From Gymnorhina tibicen (lineage: Eukaryota; Chordata; Aves; Passeriformes; Artamidae), in assembly GCA_013399875.1 (NCBI GenBank), contig VXAZ01003260.1, positions 699,133-763,132 on the forward strand: a stretch of DNA of 64,000 nt, read 5' to 3'. A model generated the notes under the pieces. The model did no database searches. It worked only from the letters and a program-made list of their open reading frames with translations, and was not told the DNA's origin. A program made the translations under genes and the position numbers. Positions 1-26,385 of the stretch are shown one piece after another. The stretch's first letter is position 1. Every line of letters starts with the position of its first letter.

Positions 1-14901
<14,901 letters not shown>

Positions 14902-15117
14902 TGCTTACAGGAGGAAGCATTTACAAATATATATATTTTGCATAGTGCTTTTGGTGGGGAGGATGTTTTCAGAATTATATTAGCTAATGCAGAATTACAC
15001 TTTATAGTACTCAACTGTGGCACATGATCTTGTAACATAGTAGTCAAGAGAAAGAAAATATGAGGACCTTCTGTTTTGTAGCCTGCTTTAGCTTTCACGA
15101 TTTGTTTTACATTTTTT

Positions 15118-15123
15118 AATAAA
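15118..15123 (+). terminator. TRPC4: poly(A) signal AATAAA, proximal
   Basis: Canonical hexamer 217 bases after the TRPC4 stop, followed within 30 bases by a T/G-rich stretch (CTTGTATTCTTGTACTGTTG) suited to cleavage. Confidence 0.6.
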
Positions 15124-15252
15124 TGGAAGCATCTTGTATTCTTGTACTGTTGCAATAACCCACAGAAACTTTTTAGCTATCTTTTTCAATTACAACAAAT
15201 GGAATTTCTCTCATATGATAGTTGACTCCTATGATAAATATTTTTCTATGCA

Positions 15253-15258
15253 AATAAA
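15253..15258 (+). terminator. TRPC4: poly(A) signal AATAAA, distal
   Basis: Second canonical hexamer, followed by a T-rich segment with TTTGTAGG near 15294. Could be used instead of the proximal site. Confidence 0.5.
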
Positions 15259-15275
15259 AAGTAGCTTAAGAGACT

Positions 15276-18200
15276 TGTAAGCTTTTATTTAACTTTGTAG
15301 GTTCTTGAAAGATTCTGGGCACCGTAATAATCATATGTGGCTCCTGCCAGCAGAATTCATGTCAAGCTATTAGAATCATTTATTTAAATAGCTAGAAACT
15401 TAACTTGTGTCAAAATCTATACAGAATCAGAAAATAAATTATATTCTTTTATTTATTGAAGGAATATGAATAGCTGTAAATTATGAAAAATCAGTCTATT
15501 TGATTATTTAATTACAGCTTTTCTGTCACAGAAAGAGAAGTATGATTGCCATGATACCATTGTTAGAAATGCATTTGCAAGTTTTGAAGACTGTAAAAAT
15601 GTTTCTTATAGGAAAAGAAATATCTGCGGCTTACTAAAAATTGATGATGGATTACTCCCCAAGAATCCTTAATCACACAGCTACTGCTTCTTCAACCATT
15701 TAGTTTTCCTAATGTGGACAACCTATGCACTTTAATATTCAGCTGCTTATTAGCTTTGCCTTCACAATACACCTGCATTTGCTAAGGGAAAGATACATTA
15801 GGAATAAAGAAGCATACAGTGATCCCCTGAGTACTTGAATAAATATGGCAATTTGTTGAGAAGTTTTCAAAAGCACGCCTTAAGAGAGTTTCTTTGACAG
15901 TTTCACAGTTTGGGGGAACCTGATTGGATGTTTTATAATAGATACCTAAATGTATAAAGAAAACTTAATAGTATTTTTCATAACTGATGAGTGACTTACT
16001 GTCTTACTTAAAAGCAGTATTTTTAAAATTAAACGGTCTGGGGTTTTTTAATCATTGGCTGGTGTCCTACATTATTAAAAATGTCATTTTACAACTGGCA
16101 TAAAAATGACCACCCCCACACCATTGTGGTGAATGGTGAATAAACACCATTCTTTGCCCCCCTGCATATTCGACAAAAGTGTGATTATTTCATTCCCCAG
16201 CCTTGCCATGATAGATTTTGTAGTTCATATTAGCATGTATTAAGGAACTCCCAGATGCATAGAGTACATTTACATTTCAAATGGCATCTGTCCCATGTAA
16301 ACCTGTAGGACCTGACCTAAAGCCATATCATTCTGGATCTAAACTGTCCTGGTACTGAACTTTGTTTTGGAAATCCAGGCTCTCATCTCTACTTTTAGGT
16401 GAGTTTTCCAGCTCTACTTTACACATGTGCTACTCTCTCTGATCTCACATATTGAAAGCTTCCTTCCTCCACACCTGTTTGTGTCATGGCAGATATAGTT
16501 AAGCCAAAATGGAAAATATGAGTCGTAATTGGAAAATAGTTTGTACAGCTTTGCAACAATGTGTTCAAACCATATTTGATTGGTTGGTTTCCATCTTGGC
16601 CTCTTGACTGCTCTGTAGACCCTCTCTCCTTCACGTCTCTCTCCTTGTCCACCTTTAGATTGTAAGCTCCTTGGGGCAGGGCCTGCAGCTTTTCTGTTTG
16701 GAAAGCACCTGAATTATTACAAGTATAAAAAGAAATAAATAATAATAATGGTGGAATACCCTCATATCATTTGTATTAGGTCAACTCTTTTAAAGAGAGT
16801 TCTTTTTTGTACTGTAACATTTTTGCTAAAAATGCCATAAAGCAAATGTGTCACAGGTTGTCACAAAATTTCCTATATCCCAGTTAACAGTCCTTCTCCA
16901 CTACTGCTTTGAGTTTCTCATTCTTCATCATGGCTTGTAACACCTTCAGGTCCTAAGCTTACTCCCTTTACACTAGCCAAATTCAAAACAGTGCTTGCTC
17001 AAAAGAGCTTTCAACCCATTCTGGCCATATGGTTTCACTCCAGACAGAAAGTGCCTGAGCAGGGTATTTGTATTGCAAACATCACCATTATCAGAACAAG
17101 TTAACTACCACAGGTCTAAGAGTTGTGCATATTATTCTGGCATCATAAGAGCCTGTTTCTCCAGTGCGTGAAGTTCCCAACACCACACAGTTAATGTGAA
17201 ATATCAGCCACACCATCACATCATGACCCCACTGTGCTGGAGTCATGGAGTAGATACAAGACAGAACAGCAAAGACAGTGCAGGTGGGCAGGATACTTAA
17301 TCATAGGGACACAACTTATTGCATAGCAACAGGTGGTCAGTCTTTTGCTGCCTTTTTTGGTTTTTTTACATCCAAGTACTGAAACATAGGTCTATTAAAT
17401 AAAACTTACTTAAAATCAACATTTGCTCTATTTTTATGTTATTCTTAGGCATCAAAGCGTGACACTGATAAGGACCTGATGCCATTCCATTTAAAAGTAA
17501 TGCCAAATAAGTACCTCATTCTGTGAAAACAGATGAGCCCAAAATATACCCAAAATTGAAATGGTGATGGACTTTTATTGCTTTGCAGGCAGCCAAAAAA
17601 ACCCCTTCCTCACTGGATGCTTCTAAGAGGACACCTGTGCCAAGAAAGATCTAGATATGCAAAAAGTTTGTAATGCCACAGCAGAGGCATTATTAAGCTC
17701 TGCAAAGCTGAGCATACTTTCTCCTCAAAAGAAATTAAAAAGTTCAAACTTACCTGTCCCTTCCTGCAATTTCTATTAGCATCAGTATAGGAGGAAAGAA
17801 CCACAAAAGAACCTTCTTCTTACAAAAGAACCAAAAGGGATATGAACCCCTATAAAAGACAGTCTTTTGAAGCAGAGCTTAAAATGGTAACATTTTTCAT
17901 GGAGCTGGAAAATTGACTAAGTACAAAGGGGTTTAATACCAATATTAGGTTGCTTAGAATGTTGAAAAAACTTTTTTTAAAAACTATATATTTTTATTTT
18001 TGTAAGGACAAAACCTGACTGTCCTTTGTATTTTCTTCAGCTCCTGGAGAAATAGCATGCAGACAGCCCAGCAGGACTTTGCTACCTTGGCATAGCTGGA
18101 CAGGAGGCAGCTTGAATTCATGCAAGAGAGTGTTTCACATTGATTCACAGAGGTCAGGGATGCAAGTACTGCATGCTTACCTTCAAGACAAAATTGCAAA

Positions 18201-21200
18201 AGCTCCTTCTGACTCTGCATGCTTCAGTGGCCCTCAAGGGCACTGCAGAGTTGAGAACATCAGGGGACTCAGACTGTGGGGTCCCGTGAACCAGCTGCAG
18301 TCCACGGCTACATTTGTATGTGGTACAGTAGAGAGCAGAGAGCAAGCCAGGTAGATGCCTCTTCAGGGAGGAACCACAGCTCTGCAGCTGGTTTTAATCT
18401 TGTTTTCTCGGTACATAGATTGAAACCATTACATTGACAGGTATGAGCTCAACACCTCACACAGCACTTTCTTTTTGAAAGATCAGGATTTAATGAGAAA
18501 TTCTATGACTTTCCCAATATGAGGTTTTTTGTAAATAAGTCATGCCTAGTTCCAGGACAATGCATATCTTCTATAAAAGGTGCAATTTCTGGTATTTGGA
18601 GCTGTAAAAGGTGAAATTTCTGGTATTCAGGCACTCAAAATTCTTCAACAGAATATTTGATACAAGAATGTCTCCCTTAATGGCATCCTCTGACTGATCT
18701 TTGAGGAGGAAAACTTTTGCTTAGCTTCCTCACAGGAATAAAGCATAGAAAAAAGACACAAAGAAATTATTATATGTTCTTCTTAAATTCTATATGTATA
18801 TTGCAGGTTATAACACTCCATTTACTCTCAAAACCTCAGATGAATATTTAAACATATTCTGACAAGCAGCATGAAAGAGAAAAGAAGCAAATTGTGCTTA
18901 AACACTGTGAAGAGGCAACGAACTTTGGAATACAGTTAAAAACATTTGGTATCAAGTATTATTCTGGGAATATAGAGGTACAAGTTGGACAACAATATAA
19001 TCCATCTTCATTTTAAAGTCTCTTAAGAGATACCAACAGCTTTACTGAGTAGGGTAACCTCACAAAAATAATAGTACTGGTAAATAGTAATAGTAAAGAA
19101 TAGTGCTGGTAATGATAGTGGTAGTGATTGCAGTCGTACCAGTAAATGTAAGTGTAACAATAGCAATACTATGTATTTACCCCTGGGAAAGGGGAACTCC
19201 CCAGTTCTAATCCCTGCTCAAAGTTTGCCTGTTTTCCATGTCAAGCAACCATTTGATAACACCAGTAAGCTGTCCTTGGGCACACCTGTCTTCCAACATA
19301 AGCACTCTAATCACTGTTGAGAAAATCCTACTTCCCTGTGTTTAAACTCTTTCACTAGCTGGAGTTTTAATTATGGACCCTACATTCACTGCACCATGAG
19401 CAGATTAGAGATCCTTTGAGACAGTTTATGGCTAAGTGGTTGGATGTACTTCAAAATAAATTGCTGAAGTTAAGGTTAATTTCAATCCTCCAGATACATA
19501 AAGGAGTGGAACTCATTGACCAACATCAACTCAAGTTCAGTAACCACTGCTTTAGTGCTTGAGAAGTTGCCTTATTTCTATAAATGTAAAGAATGAAGCA
19601 GATGTCATTTCTCATTAATATTAAAACAACAAAAAAAAGTTGCAACCTTCAACCATCATGAATTTAGAACTGTAAGAAAACTTAGCCATACAATTTTATC
19701 ACAGGTTCCTCCAACACATAATTCTCTTCTTAAATTAATCAAATCTTCTGCTGTTGCTAAATATAGCTATGAAATGTTTATACACATGAATCATTTCAAC
19801 TGTTTATATTTGCACTTTTGGCAGCCACTATCTTTTAACTACATAATTCTCTTCTGACTACTGTTTGTTCTGACTGTACTCATCCCCCTTCAGCCTTGGA
19901 TTTCTTTGGGTGTAGTCTAAACCAGCTACCAGCAGTAGGTGTTGCACTGCTGATTACTGCTGTGGCCATTTCATTCTGGCCTTTAGTTCTTTGTAACCTA
20001 GTACCTTTCTACCATGGTACCACATTGGTACACTCAAGAGCCAGTGCAACTTTCAATTGCAGACACTTAACGTCAGAATAATTGTCTTTGATAGAGATCC
20101 TTGCCTCTTTTGTACATTTAAGAGGGAATTTGGATCGTTATCTATGACTAGGAACCTGTTGCCTGTTGCCAATAGCTGATAGTTGAAGAAGAAGTCTCTT
20201 TATGGCAACACACTCACTGTTGCACTTAAAGAGTATGGGAGCCATGCTTGCAGTGGGGGCAGAGGAAATGTTCAAGATGTAAAACAGAAGTTTCCAGAAA
20301 GGCTGGTTCTAGTCTGAAAATTACTAAGAGAACCTCACACATGCAGAACTCATGAGAAACTCTTCCACTGCATGGAATCAAGAGTTAATTCATAAGAGCT
20401 GGCATACTTTATTCAGTGGAACTGAGAAAGCAGGAGTAGCCCCATCTATATTTGCTTTGCATGCTCACCTTTTAAATTCACAATAAAATTATTCCATAAA
20501 TGTTTAAACAGGCAATAAAAGTCCATGGTTAGTGAGCACAATAAAATAAAGTTCTAGGAATCCGTGTGTTTCAATTTAACAGGTTAGTAAAAAGACTTTT
20601 TTTCTCCTGTAATAACAAATCTTTGCAGATTGAAATACTGTATTCATGAACTCCAGTCCCCATTTAAAAAGAACAAAACAAAACAACCGCAAACAAAAAA
20701 AAAAACAGAGATTTTTCAGGTTTTAGAGATTCATGAGGTTTTGTAGTATAATTAGTACCCTAAGATCATCTGAAAGCATTGAGCTAACCTTTCATAAATT
20801 CAATGGACAACATAGCCTGCTCCTTAAATACGGCCAGGTGAGAATGTCAGCTGCAAAATAACTCATTCTGGTTAATGATTTATGCTTTCAGCATACAAAA
20901 TTGAGTTTACAAGATGGGTGATACATACATCATCATTTTCTGAAAGTGTCAACTTGTCTCAAATACCATAAGCATTCAAACACATTCAGAGAAACTCAGA
21001 AAGTCCTACACAGATGCTCATTTGTGCAATAAATTTTATTCCTTTTTCCTTTTCTTACTTCCCTGTCTGATGCTTTGTTTTTACAGAGAATGTATAACTC
21101 TGCTAATAAAGATAAATATCTTGCATTTTTCTGCTACCTGTTTCTAAAAGTAGACATTAAGACCAAATAATGCAGGATTTTGTGTTGCATCATCTGCAGT

Positions 21201-22739
21201 ATAACCTTTGACCTTGTATCCATAGGATTACATGATAGTTTACTACGGAATAGTAGAAATAGTTTTATATGGATGAATTACATGTGGTACTCAGATACAT
21301 TGTTCAGCCATATCCAAAACATGAATGCAGCAAGAAAAGCATGGAAATAATCCTTCTCTATGACTGATTTAACAGAATCCAGTTCGACATCAAACGAAGC
21401 AGAGAAAAGAAAATTGAAAGAGATCTATTTTTATGAAATAGAGTTAGAGCAGTGAATATCAGCATTCTTAGTTCCCTTCACTTTTATTAAGTAAAATTAG
21501 AGGGACCTTTTTTTCAGTATTTATTTTTTTTAATGATGCAGTTGCTTCTGTGGGTTGCTTTGCAAGACACCCAGAAGTTTATTTAATAATTAATAAGGAT
21601 TTCATCAACGGAGAGATTGTAAATCAGGCGAGATTATGAGAAACTTCATCTGAGAACTGGTTCTACTGATTTTATTTTTACAGGATTGCAACTTCTCAAG
21701 ATCTAAAACTCCCTGACCATTTTCCAAAGTGAATTTATTGTCCTTAAATTATGTGGCTCTGATCTGAAATCAGATTCACATGGAGGAAGCATCAGGATTT
21801 CAGCCACAGAGAAATATGCTCTGCTCATCTTAGGAGTCTATAATAATGATTTGTTTACCAAATCATAGGGTATGATTTAGAGCCCTTGACAGTCATATCT
21901 AAACAATAGTAACAATAATACAAAAAATATAAAAGTGTAATATATGTGAGAAAGTATTTCAGTATTTAAGCCTGTCTAAAACAAGCTAACCCAAAACATC
22001 AGTCTGAACACCCAGAGTTTTAGGAAGTTAAACTCTAACCCAAATCTGGCTCATATTTCCCCAGAGAAATGAATACTGAGAAAGTTTATTCATTAAGGAC
22101 CATGTATGGTGGGGAAAGAGCACTTCATTTTGGAAGCTACTTCTTTCTTTGCTTATTTGTTTGTTTTCTATTTCTGCAGAACATGAATAACCTCTGAAAC
22201 CTTAAATATTCCCACACACACACACTGGAGCTGATGAAGAGAGAACCAGATGTATGATACTGAGCCAAGATTTACCCAGCATGGTCAGGAGAAGTGATGA
22301 AAGACCAAATAAAAGCAACTATAAACCTGAAACAAGCTGCTAGTACTCCAAAGACAGAAGTCTTTACAATAAATTGGAAAAAAACCAATTTCCATGGGAA
22401 ATCTATTTCTCACATAAAGACATTATTAAAATATTCTTTAAAGTATTTTCATTAGTCAGCTTCTGCAGTCTCACCTGGGATTTTCTTATCGATCTTCTGT
22501 GACATTGTCACCAGTGCCAAGGGAGCATAACAATACTGACTTATCTGCTGATTCTGTCAGAGCAACTCTTAAAACTTAGAGAAACATTTCAAGCTTCACT
22601 TTGGCTTCTTTTTTTTCTTTTTTTTCCTCTCTGGCCCATTTCATTCTCATTTTACAAAACAGGGAAGGGATACAATTTGAAGAAAGATTTTATTTATGTC
22701 ACAATCTTATAATTCAGACAAGGTAAGCTGTCCATTTTG
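15276..22739. other. intergenic, TRPC4 side
   Basis: 7.5 kb of AT-rich sequence. Beyond the L2/MIR-like tail at 16655-16745 I see only minor simple sequence: a (CA)7 run near 22212-22225, imperfect AGTAATAG-type repeats at 19065-19170, and a short tandem pair AAAAGGTG(C/A)AATTTCTGGTA at about 18576 and 18607. No gene is supported. Confidence 0.6.
16655..16745 (+). mobile_element. L2/MIR-type retroposon tail
   Basis: TTAGATTGTAAGCTCCTTGG then GGCAGGGCCTG, a gap, AAAGCACCTGAAT and an AATAAATAATAATAATGG end. This is the order of the ancient L2/MIR 3' tail shared across amniotes. Only the last about 90 bases are recognisable. Confidence 0.55.
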
Positions 22740-23380
22740 TTCTCTGGTTTCAATATTTTATTTCCTTTCATGAAAGGGAATTCTTCATTTCGTGAAAGGA
22801 AGTGAAATCTTGTGATTTCAATGAGGATCAGTTCAGCATGGTTTGGGCCATTTCTCTGCACTTCGTGTCATCCCACACCATTTTATGGTTTTCCCTTCGG
22901 TGCAGCATTTTTTTTCTTCTCTTTAAGCATTTAATTTCATCAATTTCTTTTCCTGCCTTTTTGTTTGACTTAGTTCCCTGATTTTGAGATCTCGTTAAAT
23001 TTAATTTTGTTAAGTTTCGGTCCTTTTCAATGCTCCTCATTTCATCAAAATCCATTTGATTGCAGTCACTCCATTCGCAAATTTTCTTTTTTTTTTAAAT
23101 TGCATTTTACTTATCATATCTCTTTTCTAGAATGTTTGTTACACATTCTTCTCTGGTTTCAAGATTTTGTCGAGGATCAATTCGGCAAGGTTTCGTCCAT
23201 TTCTGTGCACTTCACGTCATCCTGGTCCCTTTTATTGTTTTCACTTCGGTTCATCTTTTTTTTTCTTTAAGCATTTCATTTCATCAATTTCTTGTCCTGT
23301 CTTTTCTTTTGACTTCGTTCTTTGATTTTGGGATTTCCATAAGAATGATTTTGGCTAGTTTTTTCCAGTTCACTTCAAAA
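22740..23380. repeat. two diverged tandem copies of an unidentified repeat
   Basis: Copy 1 begins TTCTCTGGTTTCAA at 22740 and copy 2 begins with the same 14 bases at 23149. Shared landmarks: GAGGATCA (22823 and 23172), a CCATTTCT.TGCACTTC block, TTCGGT before a T run, TTTAAGCATTT.ATTTCATC (22922 and 23266), then TTGACTT.GTTC and TGATTTTG.GAT. Offset is about 345 bases, or 409 at the left edge, where copy 1 has about 60 extra bases. The unit is pyrimidine-rich with many TTCG steps. It matches no family I know. The minus-strand ORF of 75 residues inside copy 1 is lysine-rich and probably incidental. Confidence 0.75.
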
Positions 23381-23477
23381 AAACAAAACCCCACTTCTCA
23401 AAGACTTCTCATAACTTTCTTCTTGGAATCACCCATGTGCTGGACATCTCAGTAAAAGGCTGTTTTTACTGCTCTTC

Positions 23478-23509
23478 TTAGGGTTAGGGTTACTCTTAGG
23501 GTTAGGGTT
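23478..23509 (+). repeat. interstitial telomeric sequence
   Basis: Two blocks of TTAGGGTTAGGGTT separated by ACTC: four exact vertebrate telomere hexamers within 32 bases, in the G-strand orientation on +. Confidence 0.9.
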
Positions 23510-25949
23510 GAGAAAACCACAAAGCCCAGAGCTCCAGGGACACTGCAAGTTCAAAAGGCATGCCAAGGGTAGTATGGCACTGCCCCACCATTGCTGCCTT
23601 AACACCTTTCTCCTGTCCCATTAAACAGAGATAATGATTCATCCCAGACATACGTACATTGCAGAAGAAATTTGAAATCTTCTATCACTACGTCTTTTCT
23701 AAATAAATTTTTGATGGATATTTTGGAGGCAAATTAAAACAATATGCATTATTTCTGCATCTACAGGCCAAGACCAGTGACTCTTGGAAATATTTATACC
23801 TGAAGCTGCTGCAGTTTTACATAAGACTGAGCTGTGTGGTACGAACAGGAGGGTTATGCTTCAGTTCCCATGCCATCTGAGATTCCATCACTATGGAATA
23901 TCCATAGTGAATTGAATTTATGAGGAGAAAACCAGCATGATAGGTCATGTACTCAGGACCTACTTCAGAAATCACGCAAAATCATGCAATCAGTGGTTCT
24001 TCATAATCTAATCCATCAGTAAATTACATAGATAAACAATAAACAGACTTCTCTGTTCGCTTTTGTTTTTTTCTATGTCAAGCTTCTACTTCTGTTATTC
24101 CAAGTTCTCTCCCCTTCTGTTTCTATATGTATTTCCTATTGACTCTACATCCTTCAAAATTCAGTCCTCCAGTACAGTTTAGTTAAGATGTTTAGTCTAA
24201 TACACCTACTCAGAATAGGGAATATCTGATTTTTAATGATGATAAGCAATGAGGATTTAGGATTCTATTTCATCATTCTAATTTCCAGCTCAGAGCCTAT
24301 TTTTTGCTTTATGCCTTTGTATCTGAGGTTCATACTGATTTTTTCAGACATAACCATTTCAGTAAATGGAAAGAGGGAGTGCACATGAAGAAAACTGAAG
24401 AATTCTGACAATTTGAAGGAAAATCTACTAACTGTTCTTTGTTTCTTTTTTAACTTTTTTAGATACAAATTAATTTTCAAAAATTATTTGAGATAGTTTT
24501 TTTTTTTCTTTTAGTTTCTTAATTTGTTTATTGGCTATGAAACAACACTTAACTTCTCAGGTCTTTCCCAGAAATATTCTAGCCTTCCACTCCTTGAGAA
24601 TATCTTGTGTTTTAGTAGCATATTTTCCTTTCTTAATCATGTTTGCTAATCGTGACCTCGTGATCTTTGTATTTTTCCAGTAAGTGACTTGGACACATTT
24701 AGGTTGTTCTTTTGATTCGACATCAAAGAAGTGGACAAGCATATATTTTTAATATCCAAGCATGCTTCCTGATCATGTCTTTTCACAGAGGTTCTTGAAA
24801 CAATCACAGCAGAAGAGAAGTTAACATTTGCTTTACGGCACAATGTCCTTGTTAACAAAATACTGAAAATTAAATACTTCACCTCTATACCTGGAAGCAG
24901 ACTTAGGCATTTCTATTAAAAAAAAAAAAGAAATAGATAATTTGCTATGTCTCTGTTTAGCACCCAAGCTTCCTTCACAAATTTGGAGGATTAGAATGAA
25001 AACCTCCAAGTATCAAATAATTTCAGCTGCTCTGAGGAAAACTGAAGAGGCAAAGGGCAAGGAAGTGTTTTCCTGTGACTTAGACTCCTTTGTGAGAAGA
25101 GGACTGGCCCTCTTTCCAAAAGAAAAGGAAAGGACTGGCCCTCTTTCCTCTTTCTTGCTAGACCTGTTTTAAAGGACACTCAGCTTAGAAGAGCAGGTTG
25201 CAATTCTCACTCTCTCTGAGGTGCACATCTGAAAAAAACTGTCCGTATCGCAAGGATTTTAGGTAGCCTGGAAGAAGTTAGATGAAATATATACAGTAAA
25301 AGAAACCTAGATGTTCCAAACCCCAGCTAAGCACCCTGAACAGTTTCTCCATTTCTTCTCATCAAATAACAGTATTTATACAGTGAAACAGGGGGAACCT
25401 AGGAAAGATGCTTATTAATATAAAATACTCTGGCAATTTTGGCATTTGTCCCAGCTGCAGCACACTCTGTCTGATGGAACTTGATCGCTGTATCAGCAAG
25501 TAGCTAAGTCTCCCCTAGACTCCTGTGTTTTCTCAGCGTTATCCTACTTCAGTGTGAAAGGCGTAACCTAGACCTAGGCTGTTTTTCCTAGCTGAAAAAA
25601 TGCTTGGCTTGGCAACAACTTGTGTCCCTCTGGCACAATGAAATGCTGCACCTTAAGCTGCTCCTTAGCTCAGGCTACAGGAGGTTCTTCATTTGCAAAA
25701 AAAGGGCAGCTGCCCCTGAGTACTGCTGTAACTTCATCAGCAGGACCTCCACAATGAACTTGAGCCTGTAAGAATTTCTGGAAGCAACTCAGCCCCATCC
25801 ACTAAATCCCTGGGAACACAAATATATCAGTTGCTGAGCATTCATTTGAATTTCATAGCAAAAATGCTAAGAGATGGCTTAAAATTATTTTTCCCTTGTC
25901 CTTGTTTCTACCTTGAAGAAATTCAGGAGACTGATGCATAATATTCTGT
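23510..25949. other. intergenic
   Basis: AT-rich. Contains the minus-strand coding relic described separately and a short direct repeat AGGACTGGCCCTCTTTCC at about 25100 and 25132. Otherwise nothing recognised. Confidence 0.55.
24493..24912 (-). pseudogene. decayed coding relic with poly(A)-like end, gene not identified
   Basis: Read on the minus strand, ATG at 24910-24908 opens MPKSASRYRGEVFNFQYF, which runs into a stop near 24840. The next frame continues KANVNFSSAVIVSRTSVKRH up to about 24750. A third frame then carries MLVHFFDVESKEQPKCVQ to a TGA at 24559-24557. Joined only in order, not repaired, these look like one protein of about 115 residues broken by two frameshifts. After the stop come AATAAA (24532-24527) and 20 bases later a run of 11 A (24507-24497), as in a retrocopy. 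Against that, a long T run and AATAG just before the ATG resemble a splice acceptor. I do not recognise the protein. Confidence 0.3.
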
Positions 25950-26385
25950 GAAATAGAATGAGCAAAACAAGGAATTAATTCTCCATTTCCCATCTGCAGA
26001 CAGCTGTTTCACCATCTCCAGGAAAACAGGGCTCCATCATGTGTAATGGTCATTTGTGAAGGCAAACACCATCCCACCAAACGTGACCCCTTCCTCTTTC
26101 TTCCCTCAGCTTTATATGCTCGCATGACACCATTTAATATGGAACATCCCTTTGTTCAGCTGGGTTCAGCTGTTCCAGTTGTGGCCCCCTCAACTCCTTG
26201 TGCACCCCCAGCCCTCCCAGAGGATGGATGGGGGGAGAAGCAGAAAAGGCCTTGGTGCAAACACTGCTCAGCAATAGCAGGAACATCTCTATACTGTCAA
26301 TTCCATTTTCAGCACAAACCCCAAACATAGCCCCACACTTGCTACTGTGGAGGAAATTAACTCCACTCCAGGCAAAAGCAGCACA
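25950..26385 (-). mobile_element. avian LTR fragment, minus orientation
   Basis: Shares ordered landmarks with the fuller LTR at 51862-52450: ATGACA...TGGAACATCCCTTTG, CACTGCT.AGCAA.A, AACATC, AAACC..AAACATAGC, and GGAGGAAA.T.A. On the minus strand it opens TGTGCTGCTTTTGCC at 26385, has an ATATAAAG TATA-like box near 26115, and later GATGGAGCCCTGTTTTCCTG. The right (5') end is intact; the 3' end fades near 25950. No coding remnant adjoins it. Confidence 0.75.

Larger units (their letters stand above)
14902..15275 (+). other. TRPC4: TRPC4 3' UTR (minimum extent)
   Basis: Sequence after the stop up to just past the second poly(A) signal. Longer UTRs are possible, as further AATAAA-like hexamers follow near 15434 and 15804. 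Confidence 0.6.

Noticed and set aside
22828..23055. 75-residue lysine-rich minus-strand ORF
   Set aside because: Falls inside repeat copy 1 and is broken in copy 2; probably incidental to the purine-rich minus strand.
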